Assembly: GCA_046331175.1 (NCBI GenBank)
Contig: JAXLRI010000008.1
Span: 114,894-178,893 of the forward strand
From: JAWKIW01 sp046331175
GTDB lineage: Bacteria; Actinomycetota; Acidimicrobiia; Acidimicrobiales; Acidimicrobilacustridaceae
Length of the DNA stretch: 64,000 nucleotides
Direction: 5' to 3'
Both the position numbers and the translations under genes were made by a program. Positions 49,725 to 58,561 of the stretch are shown in pieces (positions within the stretch are counted from its first letter, which is position 1; every line of letters begins with the position of its first letter). The notes beneath the pieces are model-generated. The model did no database searches and was not told where the DNA came from. It worked only from the letters and a program-made list of their open reading frames with translations.

Positions 49725-50327
49725 TCAGCGGCTGAGGATGAGGTAGGTCAGCCAGAACGCCGCCAGGGGGATGAGGATCAGCGCCGCCGCCCAGATGAGC
49801 AGCACCTTCTTCCACGGGATGGGCCCCTTCTCGACCTCGAGCGGTTCGTCGTCGTCGAGCGCGCCGGCGACCCCGATGCCCCCGGCGCCGTCGCCCCAGC
49901 GGCCCGACCGCTCGGCGGCATCGCCGAGGGGCGGCACCGCCCCGGCCGGACCGGCGGCGGGGCCGGCCGCCAGCCCCGAAGCGGCCCCGGGCGCGTCGGC
50001 ACCCGGGGCGAGACCGGCGTCGGCCTCGGTGCGATCCGGCGGCGAGGTCGGCGGCGAGGTCGACGCCGACGGCACGGCGGCGCCGGACGGCGACGCGTCG
50101 GGCCGGGCGTCGTCGGGCGACTCGTCGAGCAGCTCGCGGGCGCGCGCCTCCTGGTCGGCGAGCACCTGGACGGCGTAGGGCCGCTCGTCGCCGGCGGCGT
50201 CGCCCGGGGGCGCGGGCAGCTTGGCCACCGTGGCGCCGATTCCCCGCTCGACCAGGCGCGTGGCCGTGGCGCGCGCCTCGTCGGCGGTGGTGCACTGCGT
50301 CACGTTCACGAAGGCGTCGCCGGCCAT
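49725..50327 (-). CDS. DUF2007-like protein with C-terminal membrane anchor
   Basis: About 200 residues from the ATG at 50327; one at 50357 is possible. The first 65 residues (FVNVTQCTTADEARATATRLVERGIGATVAKL) resemble the DUF2007 signal-transducing fold, a small beta-alpha-beta unit that often sits near metabolic genes. A long Ala/Pro/Asp-rich spacer (about 85-165) follows, and one membrane helix (KKVLLIWAAALILIPLAAF) ends at YLILSR. The helix at the very end suggests tail-anchoring with the DUF2007 part in the cytoplasm. It lies between the S9 peptidase and serA genes on the same strand, 62 nt after the former. Confidence 0.68.
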   Translation of the reverse strand: MAGDAFVNVTQCTTADEARATATRLVERGIGATVAKLPAPPGDAAGDERPYAVQVLADQEARARELLDESPDDARPDASPSGAAVPSASTSPPTSPPDRTEADAGLAPGADAPGAASGLAAGPAAGPAGAVPPLGDAAERSGRWGDGAGGIGVAGALDDDEPLEVEKGPIPWKKVLLIWAAALILIPLAAFWLTYLILSR

Positions 50328-50389
50328 CGCCCCTCGTTCCTCGCGGCTGGTGGCCATCCCGCCGGGGTCCGGCCGCCGCGGTCCCCTCC

Positions 50390-52474
50390 TCAGAGGTTCT
50401 CGATGGGCACCGGATCGATCGCCTCGTCGTCGGCGAGGTCGATCCCGAGGATGGTGCTGACAACGTACCGCTCGGCCTGCAGCACCCGCTTGATGTTGGC
50501 CGCCTGGCGGAACCCGTGCTGCTCGCCCTCGAAGGTGAGGTAGGCCACCGGCACGCCCTTGGCCCGCAGCGCGTCGACGATGGCCTCGGACTGCGACGGC
50601 GGCACGACCGCGTCCTCCAGCCCCTGGAACACGACGATCGGGCAGTCGAGCAGCTCGGTGTGGTGGATCGGCGAGCGGTCGAGGTAGGTCTGGCGCGCCT
50701 CGGGGTACGGGCCGACGAGGCGGTCGAGGTAGCGGGCCTCGAACTTGTGGGTCTCGTGGGCGAGCAGCTCGAGGTCGGCGACGCCGTAGAGGACGGCGCC
50801 CACCTTGAAGGTCTCGGTGAAGGCCAGGGCGCAGAGGGTGGTGAAGCCGCCGGCACTGCCGCCGCGGATGGCGAGGCGGTCGCCGTCGACCCGGTCGGTG
50901 GCGACGAGGTGCTCGGCGGCGGCGACGCAGTCCTGGACGTCGACGATCCCCCACTGCCCGTCGAGGAGCTCGCGGTAGGTCCGACCGAACCCGGTCGATC
51001 CGCCGTAGTTCACGTCGACCACGCCGAAGCCGCGACTGGTCCAGTACTGGACCGACAGCTGCAGCTGCGGCCGCGCCATCGTCGTCGGCCCGCCGTGGCT
51101 CATCACCACCAGCGGCGGTCGCTCACCGGCCGGCGCCACGGCGTCCGGGTTGGTGGGGGCGTACCAGAGGGCGTGAGCGGTCCGACCGTCGGCGCTCGGG
51201 AACGAGATGGGCTCGGGCCGGGACCACCAGGCCGGATCGATGCCGAGGTCCCGCGGCGGCCGGACGTCGACGATCCGCGCCGGCGGGGTCGGGTCGGTCG
51301 CGCCGGTCGAGCCGGTCGAGCCGGTCGCCACGTCGATCGCCACCACCGCCGGCTCGCGATCGCCGCCGGCCGCCACCGCCGCCGCGCCCCCACCGAAGCG
51401 CGTGAGCGACGACAGCGCGGTGTAGCGCGTGGCGATCGCCACCGGCGCGGTGCCGTCCCCGGCGGCGACGGCCAGCTCGTCGAGTCCGTCGGTCGTGAGG
51501 GCGAACAGGAGCCGGCCGTCGGCCAGCTCGACGTAGCGGGACATCCCGAAGACCCACTGCGGGGTGGCCAGCTCGGCGTCGATCGGCGCCACCGAGGTCG
51601 CCGGCGGCAGCGGAGCCCCGGCACCGGCCGTGGCGCTGTCGAGATCAGATGCCGAGACCCGCCACAGGTTCGACCACCCCGTGCGGTCCGACACGAACAG
51701 CAGGTCGCCGGCCGCCGACCACGCCGGCTGGAAGACCGACTCGCCCTCGCCGTCGCGCTCGTCGCGGCCGCCCGCCACGCGGCGACCACCCGCCACCGTG
51801 ACCCCGTCGTCGGTGCTGGCGATCTCGGCGACCCACAGCTCGGTTGCGTCCCACGGCATGTCGGGGTGGTCCCACTGGGTCCAGCACAGGTGGCGGCCGT
51901 CGGGGCTCACGCGGGGGAAGGACACGAAGTCGGGACCGGTGACCACCACGATCGGCTCGGTGGGGGCCAGGGGCTGGCCCGAGGCGTCACGGCCGGGGTG
52001 GGCCCGCACCGCCACCAGCTCGTTGGCCGGCTCGGTGCCGGGCTCGCCGTGGCGCTCTCGCACGCAGATCACCCACCGGGCGTCGGCGGTGAGGCAGCCG
52101 TCGGCGTGCCGGTCGCCCGCCGGGCGGGCAGGCTCGGGGGTGAGCGGCACGGGGTCGAGGTCGGGCTCGAGCCGCCACAGCCGCTGGTCGGTGGCGTTGA
52201 CGACGAAGACGGTGTCCTGGTGCAGCCACCACGCACCCCCGCCGTACTCGTTGGCCCGGGAGCGGGCCGAGAAGCCGTCGGGCAGCACGTCGGTGGTGTG
52301 GCCGCCGGGACGGTGGCGCACCAGCTGCACGCGTCCGGCCTCGGCCGGGCGCAGCTCGTCCCACCACAGGTCGTCCTCGCCGGCGACGACGTGGGACAGG
52401 CCGACCGCCGCCGACAGCACGACGTCGGCGGTGACGGGCGAGGACCAGGAGCCGTAGGGAGCCTCGACGGGCAC
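50390..52474 (-). CDS. S9-family oligopeptidase (DPP IV/acylaminoacyl peptidase-like)
   Basis: A protein of 694 residues from a GTG at 52474 with GGAGG 5 nt before it. The N-terminal two thirds are a WD40/TolB-like propeller (PDGRHLCWTQWDHP, FVSDRTGWSNLWRVS). The C-terminal alpha/beta-hydrolase domain holds AIRGGSAGGFTT with the nucleophile Ser, FQGLEDAVVPP with Asp and EGEQHGFR with His. It would cleave short peptides in the cytoplasm; there is no signal peptide. Unusually, its upstream sequence carries four tandem GATCGGAACGGGGCA units (52487-52542). Confidence 0.93.
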   Translation of the reverse strand: MPVEAPYGSWSSPVTADVVLSAAVGLSHVVAGEDDLWWDELRPAEAGRVQLVRHRPGGHTTDVLPDGFSARSRANEYGGGAWWLHQDTVFVVNATDQRLWRLEPDLDPVPLTPEPARPAGDRHADGCLTADARWVICVRERHGEPGTEPANELVAVRAHPGRDASGQPLAPTEPIVVVTGPDFVSFPRVSPDGRHLCWTQWDHPDMPWDATELWVAEIASTDDGVTVAGGRRVAGGRDERDGEGESVFQPAWSAAGDLLFVSDRTGWSNLWRVSASDLDSATAGAGAPLPPATSVAPIDAELATPQWVFGMSRYVELADGRLLFALTTDGLDELAVAAGDGTAPVAIATRYTALSSLTRFGGGAAAVAAGGDREPAVVAIDVATGSTGSTGATDPTPPARIVDVRPPRDLGIDPAWWSRPEPISFPSADGRTAHALWYAPTNPDAVAPAGERPPLVVMSHGGPTTMARPQLQLSVQYWTSRGFGVVDVNYGGSTGFGRTYRELLDGQWGIVDVQDCVAAAEHLVATDRVDGDRLAIRGGSAGGFTTLCALAFTETFKVGAVLYGVADLELLAHETHKFEARYLDRLVGPYPEARQTYLDRSPIHHTELLDCPIVVFQGLEDAVVPPSQSEAIVDALRAKGVPVAYLTFEGEQHGFRQAANIKRVLQAERYVVSTILGIDLADDEAIDPVPIENL

Positions 52475-52486
52475 GGGATCCTCCAG

Positions 52487-52542
52487 GATCGGAACGGGGC
52501 AGATCGGAACGGGCAGATCGGAACGGGGCAGATCGGAACGGG
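52487..52542. repeat. 14/15-nt tandem repeat upstream of the S9 peptidase gene
   Basis: Four units of GATCGGAACGGGGCA, one of them 14 nt. They start 13 nt before the GTG at 52474 and so lie in the leader or promoter of that gene. Confidence 0.85.
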
Positions 52543-52640
52543 ATGGCCGCGCCGACCGTAGGCGACGCGGCCGCCGACCCGGCCGGCGGGGCGCGGAAGC
52601 GATTTCGCCCACCCCGCCGACGGCCGCGAGACTCCCAGGC

Positions 52641-53762
52641 GTGAGCACGCCCGACATCACCATCCCCGCCGACCTCCTGCCCGCCGACGGCCGCTTCGGC
52701 TGCGGCCCCTCCAAGGTGCGCCCCGAGGCCGTCGCCGCCCTGGCCGCCGAGGCCCCCACGTTCCTCGGCACCTCCCACCGCCAGGCGCCGGTGCAGTTCA
52801 TGGTGAGCCGGCTGCGCAACGGGCTGGCCGAGCTGTTCGCCCTGCCCGACGGCTACGAGGTGCTGCTCGGCAACGGGGGCACGACCGTGCTGTGGGACGC
52901 CATCTGCTTCGGGCTGATCGAGGAGCGCAGCCAGCACCTGTCGTTCGGCGAGTTCTCGTCCAAGCTGGCCTCGGCGGCCGCCGCCGCCCCCCAGCTGGGC
53001 GAGCCCTCGATCATCACCGCCGAGCCGGGCACCCACCCCGACCCGGTCGCCGACGACACCGTCGACACCTACTGCTACACGCACAACGAGACGTCCACCG
53101 GCGTGTCGATGCCACTGCAGCGGGTCGTGCCGTCCACCGACGGCCTGGTGGCGGTCGACGCCACGTCGGCCGCCGGCGGCCTGCGCTTCGACCCGCTCGA
53201 GGTCGACTTCTACTACTTCGCCCCGCAGAAGTGCCTGGCCTCCGACGGTGGCCTGTGGATCGCGGTGGCCTCCCCCGCCGCCATCGAGCGGATCGAGCGC
53301 ATCGCCGCGTCCGACCGCTGGATCCCCACGTCGCTCGACCTCAAGACGGCGCTCGACAACTCCCGCAAGGACCAGACCTACAACACGCCGGCGCTGGCCA
53401 CGATCTTCCTCGCCGTCGAGCAGGTCGAGTGGTGCAACAACAACGGCGGCCTCGAGTTCGCCGCCGGCCGCAGCGACCGCTCCTCGGGCCACCTCTACGG
53501 CTGGGCCGAGGCGAGCGACGTGGCCACCCCGTTCGTCGCCGACCCCGCCCAGCGCTCGCACGTCGTGGCCACCATCGACCTCGACGACGCCGTCGACGCC
53601 AAGACCGTCTCGAACGTGCTGCGCGCCAACGGCGTGGTCGACACCGACTCCTACCGCAAGCTGGGCCGCAACCAGCTGCGCATCGCCACCTTCCCGGCCA
53701 TCGACCCGTCCGACGTCGAGGCCCTCACCGCCTGCATCGACTTCGTCGTCGACGCGCTGTAG
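52641..53762 (+). CDS. serC: Phosphoserine aminotransferase, actinobacterial type
   Basis: A protein of 373 residues from a GTG. It opens PADGRFGCGPSKVRPEAV with the GxGPS phosphate-binding region. The PLP lysine is Lys197 in YFAPQKCLASDGG, and HNETSTGVSMP contains the Asn/Glu/Thr cofactor contacts. The length and the RFGCGPSKVR opening fit the actinobacterial SerC form (TIGR01366). It converts 3-phosphohydroxypyruvate to phosphoserine, the step after SerA, whose gene is 3 kb away on the other strand. No leader ribosome binding site is obvious (ACTCCCAGGC before GTG). Confidence 0.95.
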   Translation: MSTPDITIPADLLPADGRFGCGPSKVRPEAVAALAAEAPTFLGTSHRQAPVQFMVSRLRNGLAELFALPDGYEVLLGNGGTTVLWDAICFGLIEERSQHLSFGEFSSKLASAAAAAPQLGEPSIITAEPGTHPDPVADDTVDTYCYTHNETSTGVSMPLQRVVPSTDGLVAVDATSAAGGLRFDPLEVDFYYFAPQKCLASDGGLWIAVASPAAIERIERIAASDRWIPTSLDLKTALDNSRKDQTYNTPALATIFLAVEQVEWCNNNGGLEFAAGRSDRSSGHLYGWAEASDVATPFVADPAQRSHVVATIDLDDAVDAKTVSNVLRANGVVDTDSYRKLGRNQLRIATFPAIDPSDVEALTACIDFVVDAL

Positions 53763-53811
53763 CCACACCGCGACCCTCCGAGCCCCGCCGGACATGGCCG
53801 ACCCGTGCCGG

Positions 53812-53817
53812 TAGCGT
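53812..53817 (+). promoter_or_regulatory. -10 box TAGCGT, probable leaderless promoter
   Basis: TAGCGT, 8 nt, then the ATG at 53826. The 19 nt GGTAGCGTCGCCGGCCATG are identical to those before the gene at 990. Confidence 0.5.
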
Positions 53818-53825
53818 CGCCGGCC

Positions 53826-54512
53826 ATGAGCGACGTGGACCACGGGGCGATCTACCGGGACGTGCGGCTGCGGGTGACCGAGCTGGTACGGGACCTGCCA
53901 CCCGAGGTGCTCGACGCCATCGCGCCCGCCACCCCCGACTGGCGGGTGCGCGACATCGTGGCCCACCTCGCGGGCGGCACCGCCGACATCGTGGCCGGCA
54001 ACCTCGAGGGCGTGGCCAGCGATCCGTGGACCCAGGCGCAGGTCGACGCGCGCCGCGACACGCCCGTCGACGAGGTGCTCGACGAGTGGGCCCGCTGCTC
54101 CGAGCAGGTCGAGCCGATCGTGGTCGACTTCCCCGGCCTGCTGCGGGCGATGTTCATCACCGACGCCGCCACCCACGAGCTCGACATCCGGGGGGCGATC
54201 GGTGACACCGGCGGCCGGGACAGCACCGCCGTCGCCTACGCGTTCCGCGGCCTGATCGGCGGGATCGGGGCCCAGCGGACCGAAGCGGGCGCGGGCGCGC
54301 TGCGCATCGTGCACGACGCCGGCGAGGTGGAGGTCGGCCAGGGCGAGCCCACCGCCACCCTCACCGTCAGCCGATTCGAGGTGCTCCGGGCCGCCGTCGG
54401 CCGTCGATCGGCCGACCAGATCGCGGCGTGGGCCTGGGAGGGCGACGCCCGCCCCGAGACCGTGGTGCTCTCCCGCTTCGCCCCTCCCCGCGCCACGGAC
54501 CTGGTCGAGTAG
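53826..54512 (+). CDS. Maleylpyruvate isomerase-type mycothiol-dependent enzyme (DinB-like)
   Basis: A protein of 228 residues. DWRVRDIVAHLAGG carries one metal-binding histidine and FITDAATHELDIRGAIG another, the usual arrangement of the MDMPI N-terminal DinB-like helical bundle that binds a divalent metal. The C-terminal part is the SCP2-like domain (LTVSRFEVLRAAVGRRSADQIAAWAW). Many actinobacterial paralogues have unknown substrates, and some act with mycothiol. The start at 53826, rather than 53805, follows from the TAGCGT box. Confidence 0.85.
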   Translation: MSDVDHGAIYRDVRLRVTELVRDLPPEVLDAIAPATPDWRVRDIVAHLAGGTADIVAGNLEGVASDPWTQAQVDARRDTPVDEVLDEWARCSEQVEPIVVDFPGLLRAMFITDAATHELDIRGAIGDTGGRDSTAVAYAFRGLIGGIGAQRTEAGAGALRIVHDAGEVEVGQGEPTATLTVSRFEVLRAAVGRRSADQIAAWAWEGDARPETVVLSRFAPPRATDLVE

Positions 54513-54619
54513 CCCGGCGACGCATCGCGTCGCGACCGGTGCCCGGGACGCCGACCGGTCCGAACGCGGGCAGAATCTCGGGGACCGGCGCAGGGGGCGC
54601 CGGCGAGGGGGACGAGGAC

Positions 54620-56356
54620 ATGCCGACGAGGACCCAGGAGCTGCGGGCCGAGCTGACCGGACCGGGGGGCCCGTTCGAGATCGTCACCGAGGAGATCGAC
54701 GGCATCCCGCTGCTCGTCTACAAGGACCGCCTCCCCCACCTGCGGGCGGTGGCCGAGATCGCCGCCACGCGGGGCGACGAGCAGGCCTTCATCGTGCACG
54801 GCGAGCGGCGCATCGGGTTCTCCGAGTTCTTCGCCCTGTCGACCTCGGTCGGCGAGCACTGGCGGACCGACCTCGGTCTGGCGCACGGCGACCGGGTGGC
54901 CGTGCTGAGCGCCAACAACCCCGAGTGGTGCCTGTCGTTCTGGGCCGCCGTCAACCAGGGGGCGATCCTCGTCGGCCTCAACGGGTGGTGGAAGACCGAC
55001 GAGATCGTCTACGGCCTGCAGGACTCCGGCTCGAAGGTCCTCGTCGCCGACAAGGGCCGCTTCGACCGGATCGCCGAGCACCTCGACGACTGCCCCGACC
55101 TCGAGGCCGTCTACCTCGTCGGCGCCGACCCGGCCGACTACGGCGACGACCCCCGCCTGCACCGCTTCGACGAGCTGACCGACCAGCCGTCGACGACGCT
55201 GCCCGACACCCCGATCGACGAGGCCGACGCCGCCGTCATCTTCTACACGAGCGGCACCACCGGCCGACCCAAGGGGGCCATCTCGTCGCACCGCAACATG
55301 GTGGCCAACCTCCAGAACACGATCTTCACCACCATCCTCGGCGGCATGCTCAACGCCGAGGAGGCAGCCGCCGCCGGCGAGGACGAGCCGCCGGCCCCGG
55401 CCCAGACGGTGGCGCTGCTCACCTCACCGCTCTTCCACGTGTCGGGCTGCCACAGCTCGCTGGTGGTCGGCACGCTGGGCGGCGTGCGCCTCGTCATCCC
55501 CGAGGGCCGCTTCGAGCCCCCCAAGGCGCTGCAGCTCATCCAGGACGAGCGGGTGACGGTGTGGGCCGCGGTGCCCACCATGGTGTGGCGGGTGTGCGAG
55601 CACCCCGACCGCCACGACTACGACACCTCGTCGGTCACGTCGGTCGCCTTCGGCGGCTCGCCGTCAGCGGACGAGCTGCAGCGGATGGTGCGCGAGACGT
55701 TCCCCAACGTGCGCAGCACCACCAACGCCTACGGGCTCACCGAATCGTCGTCGACCGCGGTGGTCATCAGCGGGCGCGATGCGCGCGAGCGACCCACCTC
55801 GGTCGGGCTCCCCATGCCGAACGTCGAGCTGCGCCTCGTCGACCCGGCCGGCCGCGACGTGCCCCCCGGGGGCGACGGCGAGGTGCTCATCCGGTCGCCG
55901 CTGGTGATGCCGGGCTACTGGGGCAAGCCCGAGGCCACCGCCGAGACCATCGTCGACGGCTGGCTGCACTCGGGCGACATCGGTCGCTTCGACGAGGACG
56001 GCTACCTGTACATCACCGACCGGGCCAAGGACATGATCATCCGGGGCGGCGAGAACATCTACTGCGTCGAGATCGAGCAGCGCCTCGTCGACCACCCCGA
56101 CGTCCTCGACGCCGCGGTCATCGGCGTGCCCCACCCCGAGCTGGGCGAGGAGGTCAAGGCGGTGGTGCAGATCGCACCCGGGACCGACCTGTCCGCCGAC
56201 GACGTTCGCCGCTGGGTCGCGGAGGTGCTCGCCGACTTCAAGGTGCCGGCCTACGTCGACTTCACCGACGACAAGCTGCCCCGCAACGCGTCGGGCAAGC
56301 TGCTCAAGAACGTGCTGCGGGGCGAGGGCGAGGTCAGCTTTGCCGAGACGATGTGA
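54620..56356 (+). CDS. Acyl-CoA ligase (AMP-forming, FadD-like)
   Basis: A protein of 578 residues from the ATG at 54620. AMP-binding motifs appear in order: FYTSGTTGRPKGA (P-loop), NAYGLTESSS, LHSGDIGRFDEDGYLYITDRAKDMIIRGGENIY and the catalytic lysine region LPRNASGKLLKNVL. It activates a carboxylic acid as acyl-AMP and then acyl-CoA. The acid is not predictable; the size fits a medium or long chain. GACGAGGAC precedes the ATG. The stop overlaps the next gene by 4 nt, so the ligase and the membrane glycosyltransferase are co-translated. Confidence 0.93.
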   Translation: MPTRTQELRAELTGPGGPFEIVTEEIDGIPLLVYKDRLPHLRAVAEIAATRGDEQAFIVHGERRIGFSEFFALSTSVGEHWRTDLGLAHGDRVAVLSANNPEWCLSFWAAVNQGAILVGLNGWWKTDEIVYGLQDSGSKVLVADKGRFDRIAEHLDDCPDLEAVYLVGADPADYGDDPRLHRFDELTDQPSTTLPDTPIDEADAAVIFYTSGTTGRPKGAISSHRNMVANLQNTIFTTILGGMLNAEEAAAAGEDEPPAPAQTVALLTSPLFHVSGCHSSLVVGTLGGVRLVIPEGRFEPPKALQLIQDERVTVWAAVPTMVWRVCEHPDRHDYDTSSVTSVAFGGSPSADELQRMVRETFPNVRSTTNAYGLTESSSTAVVISGRDARERPTSVGLPMPNVELRLVDPAGRDVPPGGDGEVLIRSPLVMPGYWGKPEATAETIVDGWLHSGDIGRFDEDGYLYITDRAKDMIIRGGENIYCVEIEQRLVDHPDVLDAAVIGVPHPELGEEVKAVVQIAPGTDLSADDVRRWVAEVLADFKVPAYVDFTDDKLPRNASGKLLKNVLRGEGEVSFAETM

Positions 56357-58194
56357 GCGGGACGCCCGTGGGCGCCCGCGCTGACGGCGGCCCCGACGTG
56401 GCTTCGGCGGCGCTCTCCGGCGACCGGGCGACCGGGACCGGGGTCACGGCGGCCCGGGTCGACGGAGGGGTCACCCGGTGGCTGCTCGGCGCCTCCGCGG
56501 TGGTCGTCCTCGCCTGGCTGGTCACGCTGCTGGTGTGGCCCGACGCGCCGTTCGCCCTGACCTTCGACGACGCCTACTACTACCTGGGCATCGCCCGGAA
56601 CGTGGCGGCCGGGCAGGGGTCGACCTTCGACGGGCTCAACCAGACCAACGGCTACCACCCGCTGTGGCTGGCGCTGTGCGTGGTGGCCTTCAAGCTCGGC
56701 CTCGATGACCTGGCGGCGGCTCGAGCGATGCTCGCCGTGCAGCTGGTCGTGGGCTGGGGCGGCACGCTCGCCCTGCTGTCGGTCCTGATCGGCCGGGCCG
56801 CCGCCGGCTGGCCGCGCCTCACCGGCCGCAGCGCCCGCCGACGTGGGGACGCCGCCGAGGCCACCGGGACCACCGAGCCCGGCCCGGATCGCCGGCGCCG
56901 AGCCGCCACCGCGCTGCTCACGGCGGTGTTCGCCCTGGTGCTCGGCAACCCGTACGTGGTGCGCACCTTCGTCAACGGCCTCGAGTCGGGCATCGCCGTG
57001 GTGGTCTACGCCGGCATCGTGTTCCTCGCCGCCGGCCGCGGGGTGGGTCCCGGCCGGGACGGACGGTGGCTGGTCGGCACGTCCACCCGCTGGCGCCTGG
57101 GCATGGCCGCGCTGCTCGCCCTGGCCTTCCTGGCCCGCACCGACGCCGTGCTCCTGCTGGCCGCGGCCGGCGTGTGGTGCCTCGCCGAGGCGCGGGGTGC
57201 CGCCCGCGACGGACGGCCGTGGTTGGGTCCCCTCGTGCAGCTGTTCGCCCTGCCCGGCGTCGTCGTCGTGGCCTACCTGGCGTGGAACCAGGCGACCTTC
57301 GGGACGCCGGTGCAGATCAGCGGCCTGCACAAGCGGGCCGAGCTCACGCCGGTCACGCTGCTCGTGTTCGCCGGCGTCGTGCTCGTGGCCGTGCTGCTCG
57401 GGCGGCGGGCGTTCCAGCGCCGTCCGATCGGCGAGGCCCGGCCGCCGGCGGGACGCCTCCGCCGGGTGTCCGAGTACGCCGCCCGCACCGGGTGGTTCGC
57501 CGCCTTCGCCGTGCTCGTGGTCGGGTACTACGCCGTGCTGCAGACCCAGGTGTGGCTCTGGTACTTCGCCCCGGTCCTGCTCGAGCTGCTGGTCGTGCTG
57601 CTGCTGTTCGTGGCCGACGCCGTCGAGGACACCCTCGCCGCCTCGCCGGCCAAGGCACCCGTCGCCGCCCTGGCCCCGCTCCTGGTGATCTTCGTGGTGC
57701 CCCTGGCGGTTGGCCTGGTGGTGTCGATCCGCACGTTCTCGGACCCCGACGTGCTGTCGATCCAGAAGGCGAACGCAGAGGCCGGCGAGTGGATCCGCAC
57801 CAACCTGCCGCCCGACGCCGTGCTGGCGTCGTGGGACGCCGGCGCCGTGGGCTACTTCTCCCACGCCCACGTGGTGAACCTCGACGGCGTGGTGAACTCC
57901 CGCGAGTACTACGACGCGTCACGCTCGGGCGCCGCGGCCGTGCGGGCGTTCCTCGATGCCGACGGCGTCCGCTACATCGTCAACCACGGCGAGGACGTGG
58001 CCGGCGAGGACCCCAGCATCCGTTCGTTCATCAAGGCGGTCTGGGGCCCGGAGGCCGCCGACGCCGCCACCGTCGTGCACCGCCAGCCGTTCCGCTACAG
58101 CGGGACCACCACTGGCTCGGCCGGCCGGTCGAGCACCGACGGGGCCCAGCCGATGAACGTGTTCGTGTACCAGCTGGCGCCGGTGAGCCCCTGA
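56353..58194 (+). CDS. GT-C type membrane glycosyltransferase
   Basis: A protein of 613 residues starting at the GTG that overlaps the ligase stop. There are about ten hydrophobic segments. The first external loop reads FDDAYYYLGIARNVAAGQG, with TFDGLNQTNGYHPLW: the Asp-Asp motif and TNGYHPLW block are diagnostic of a group of polyprenyl-phosphate-sugar-dependent GT-C enzymes. The C-terminal 130 residues form a soluble domain (EAGEWIRTNLPPDAVLASWDAG). It probably transfers a sugar from a lipid carrier to an envelope acceptor. The role of the linked acyl-CoA ligase is unclear. Family A hairpins follow. Confidence 0.88.
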   Translation: MSGTPVGARADGGPDVASAALSGDRATGTGVTAARVDGGVTRWLLGASAVVVLAWLVTLLVWPDAPFALTFDDAYYYLGIARNVAAGQGSTFDGLNQTNGYHPLWLALCVVAFKLGLDDLAAARAMLAVQLVVGWGGTLALLSVLIGRAAAGWPRLTGRSARRRGDAAEATGTTEPGPDRRRRAATALLTAVFALVLGNPYVVRTFVNGLESGIAVVVYAGIVFLAAGRGVGPGRDGRWLVGTSTRWRLGMAALLALAFLARTDAVLLLAAAGVWCLAEARGAARDGRPWLGPLVQLFALPGVVVVAYLAWNQATFGTPVQISGLHKRAELTPVTLLVFAGVVLVAVLLGRRAFQRRPIGEARPPAGRLRRVSEYAARTGWFAAFAVLVVGYYAVLQTQVWLWYFAPVLLELLVVLLLFVADAVEDTLAASPAKAPVAALAPLLVIFVVPLAVGLVVSIRTFSDPDVLSIQKANAEAGEWIRTNLPPDAVLASWDAGAVGYFSHAHVVNLDGVVNSREYYDASRSGAAAVRAFLDADGVRYIVNHGEDVAGEDPSIRSFIKAVWGPEAADAATVVHRQPFRYSGTTTGSAGRSSTDGAQPMNVFVYQLAPVSP

Positions 58195-58237
58195 GCCGCA
58201 CGGGCGCCGCCCGCCGCCGGCCGCCCCTCGCCAGCCT

Positions 58238-58487
58238 GATGACGATGCATCCGGCCCCCGGACCGATCGTCATCGAGGCCGCCCCACACGGCCGCCCCTC
58301 GCCAGCCTGATGACGATGCATCCGGCCCCCGGACCGATCGTCATCGAGGCCGCCCCACACGGCCGCCCCTCGCCAGCCTGATGACGATGCATCCGGCCCC
58401 CGGACCGATCGTCATCGAGGCCGCCCCACACGGCCGCCCCTCGCCAGCCTGATGACGATGCATCCGGCCCCCGGACCGATCGTCATC
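58238..58487 (+). repeat. Hairpin repeat family A, four tandem copies at 71-nt period
   Basis: Copies start at 58238, 58309, 58380 and 58451, each 37 nt: GATGACGAT, GCA, TCCGG, CCC, CCGGA, CCG, ATCGTCATC. The outer 9 bp and inner 5 bp pair perfectly. Spacers of 34 nt are identical. The array lies in the 367-nt gap between the convergent glycosyltransferase and metY genes, which holds nothing else. Confidence 0.92.
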
Positions 58488-58561
58488 GAGGCCGGGGCGC
58501 GGCTGGGCCCCGGCACGCGGCCGGGGCCCAGGCGATCGTCGGCGAGGCGGGCGGGCCCCGC

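Noticed and set aside
58238..58487. CRISPR array (37-nt repeats with about 34-nt spacers)
   Set aside because: The spacers are identical to one another, there is no cas gene and the repeat folds as a double stem; it is a plain tandem repeat.
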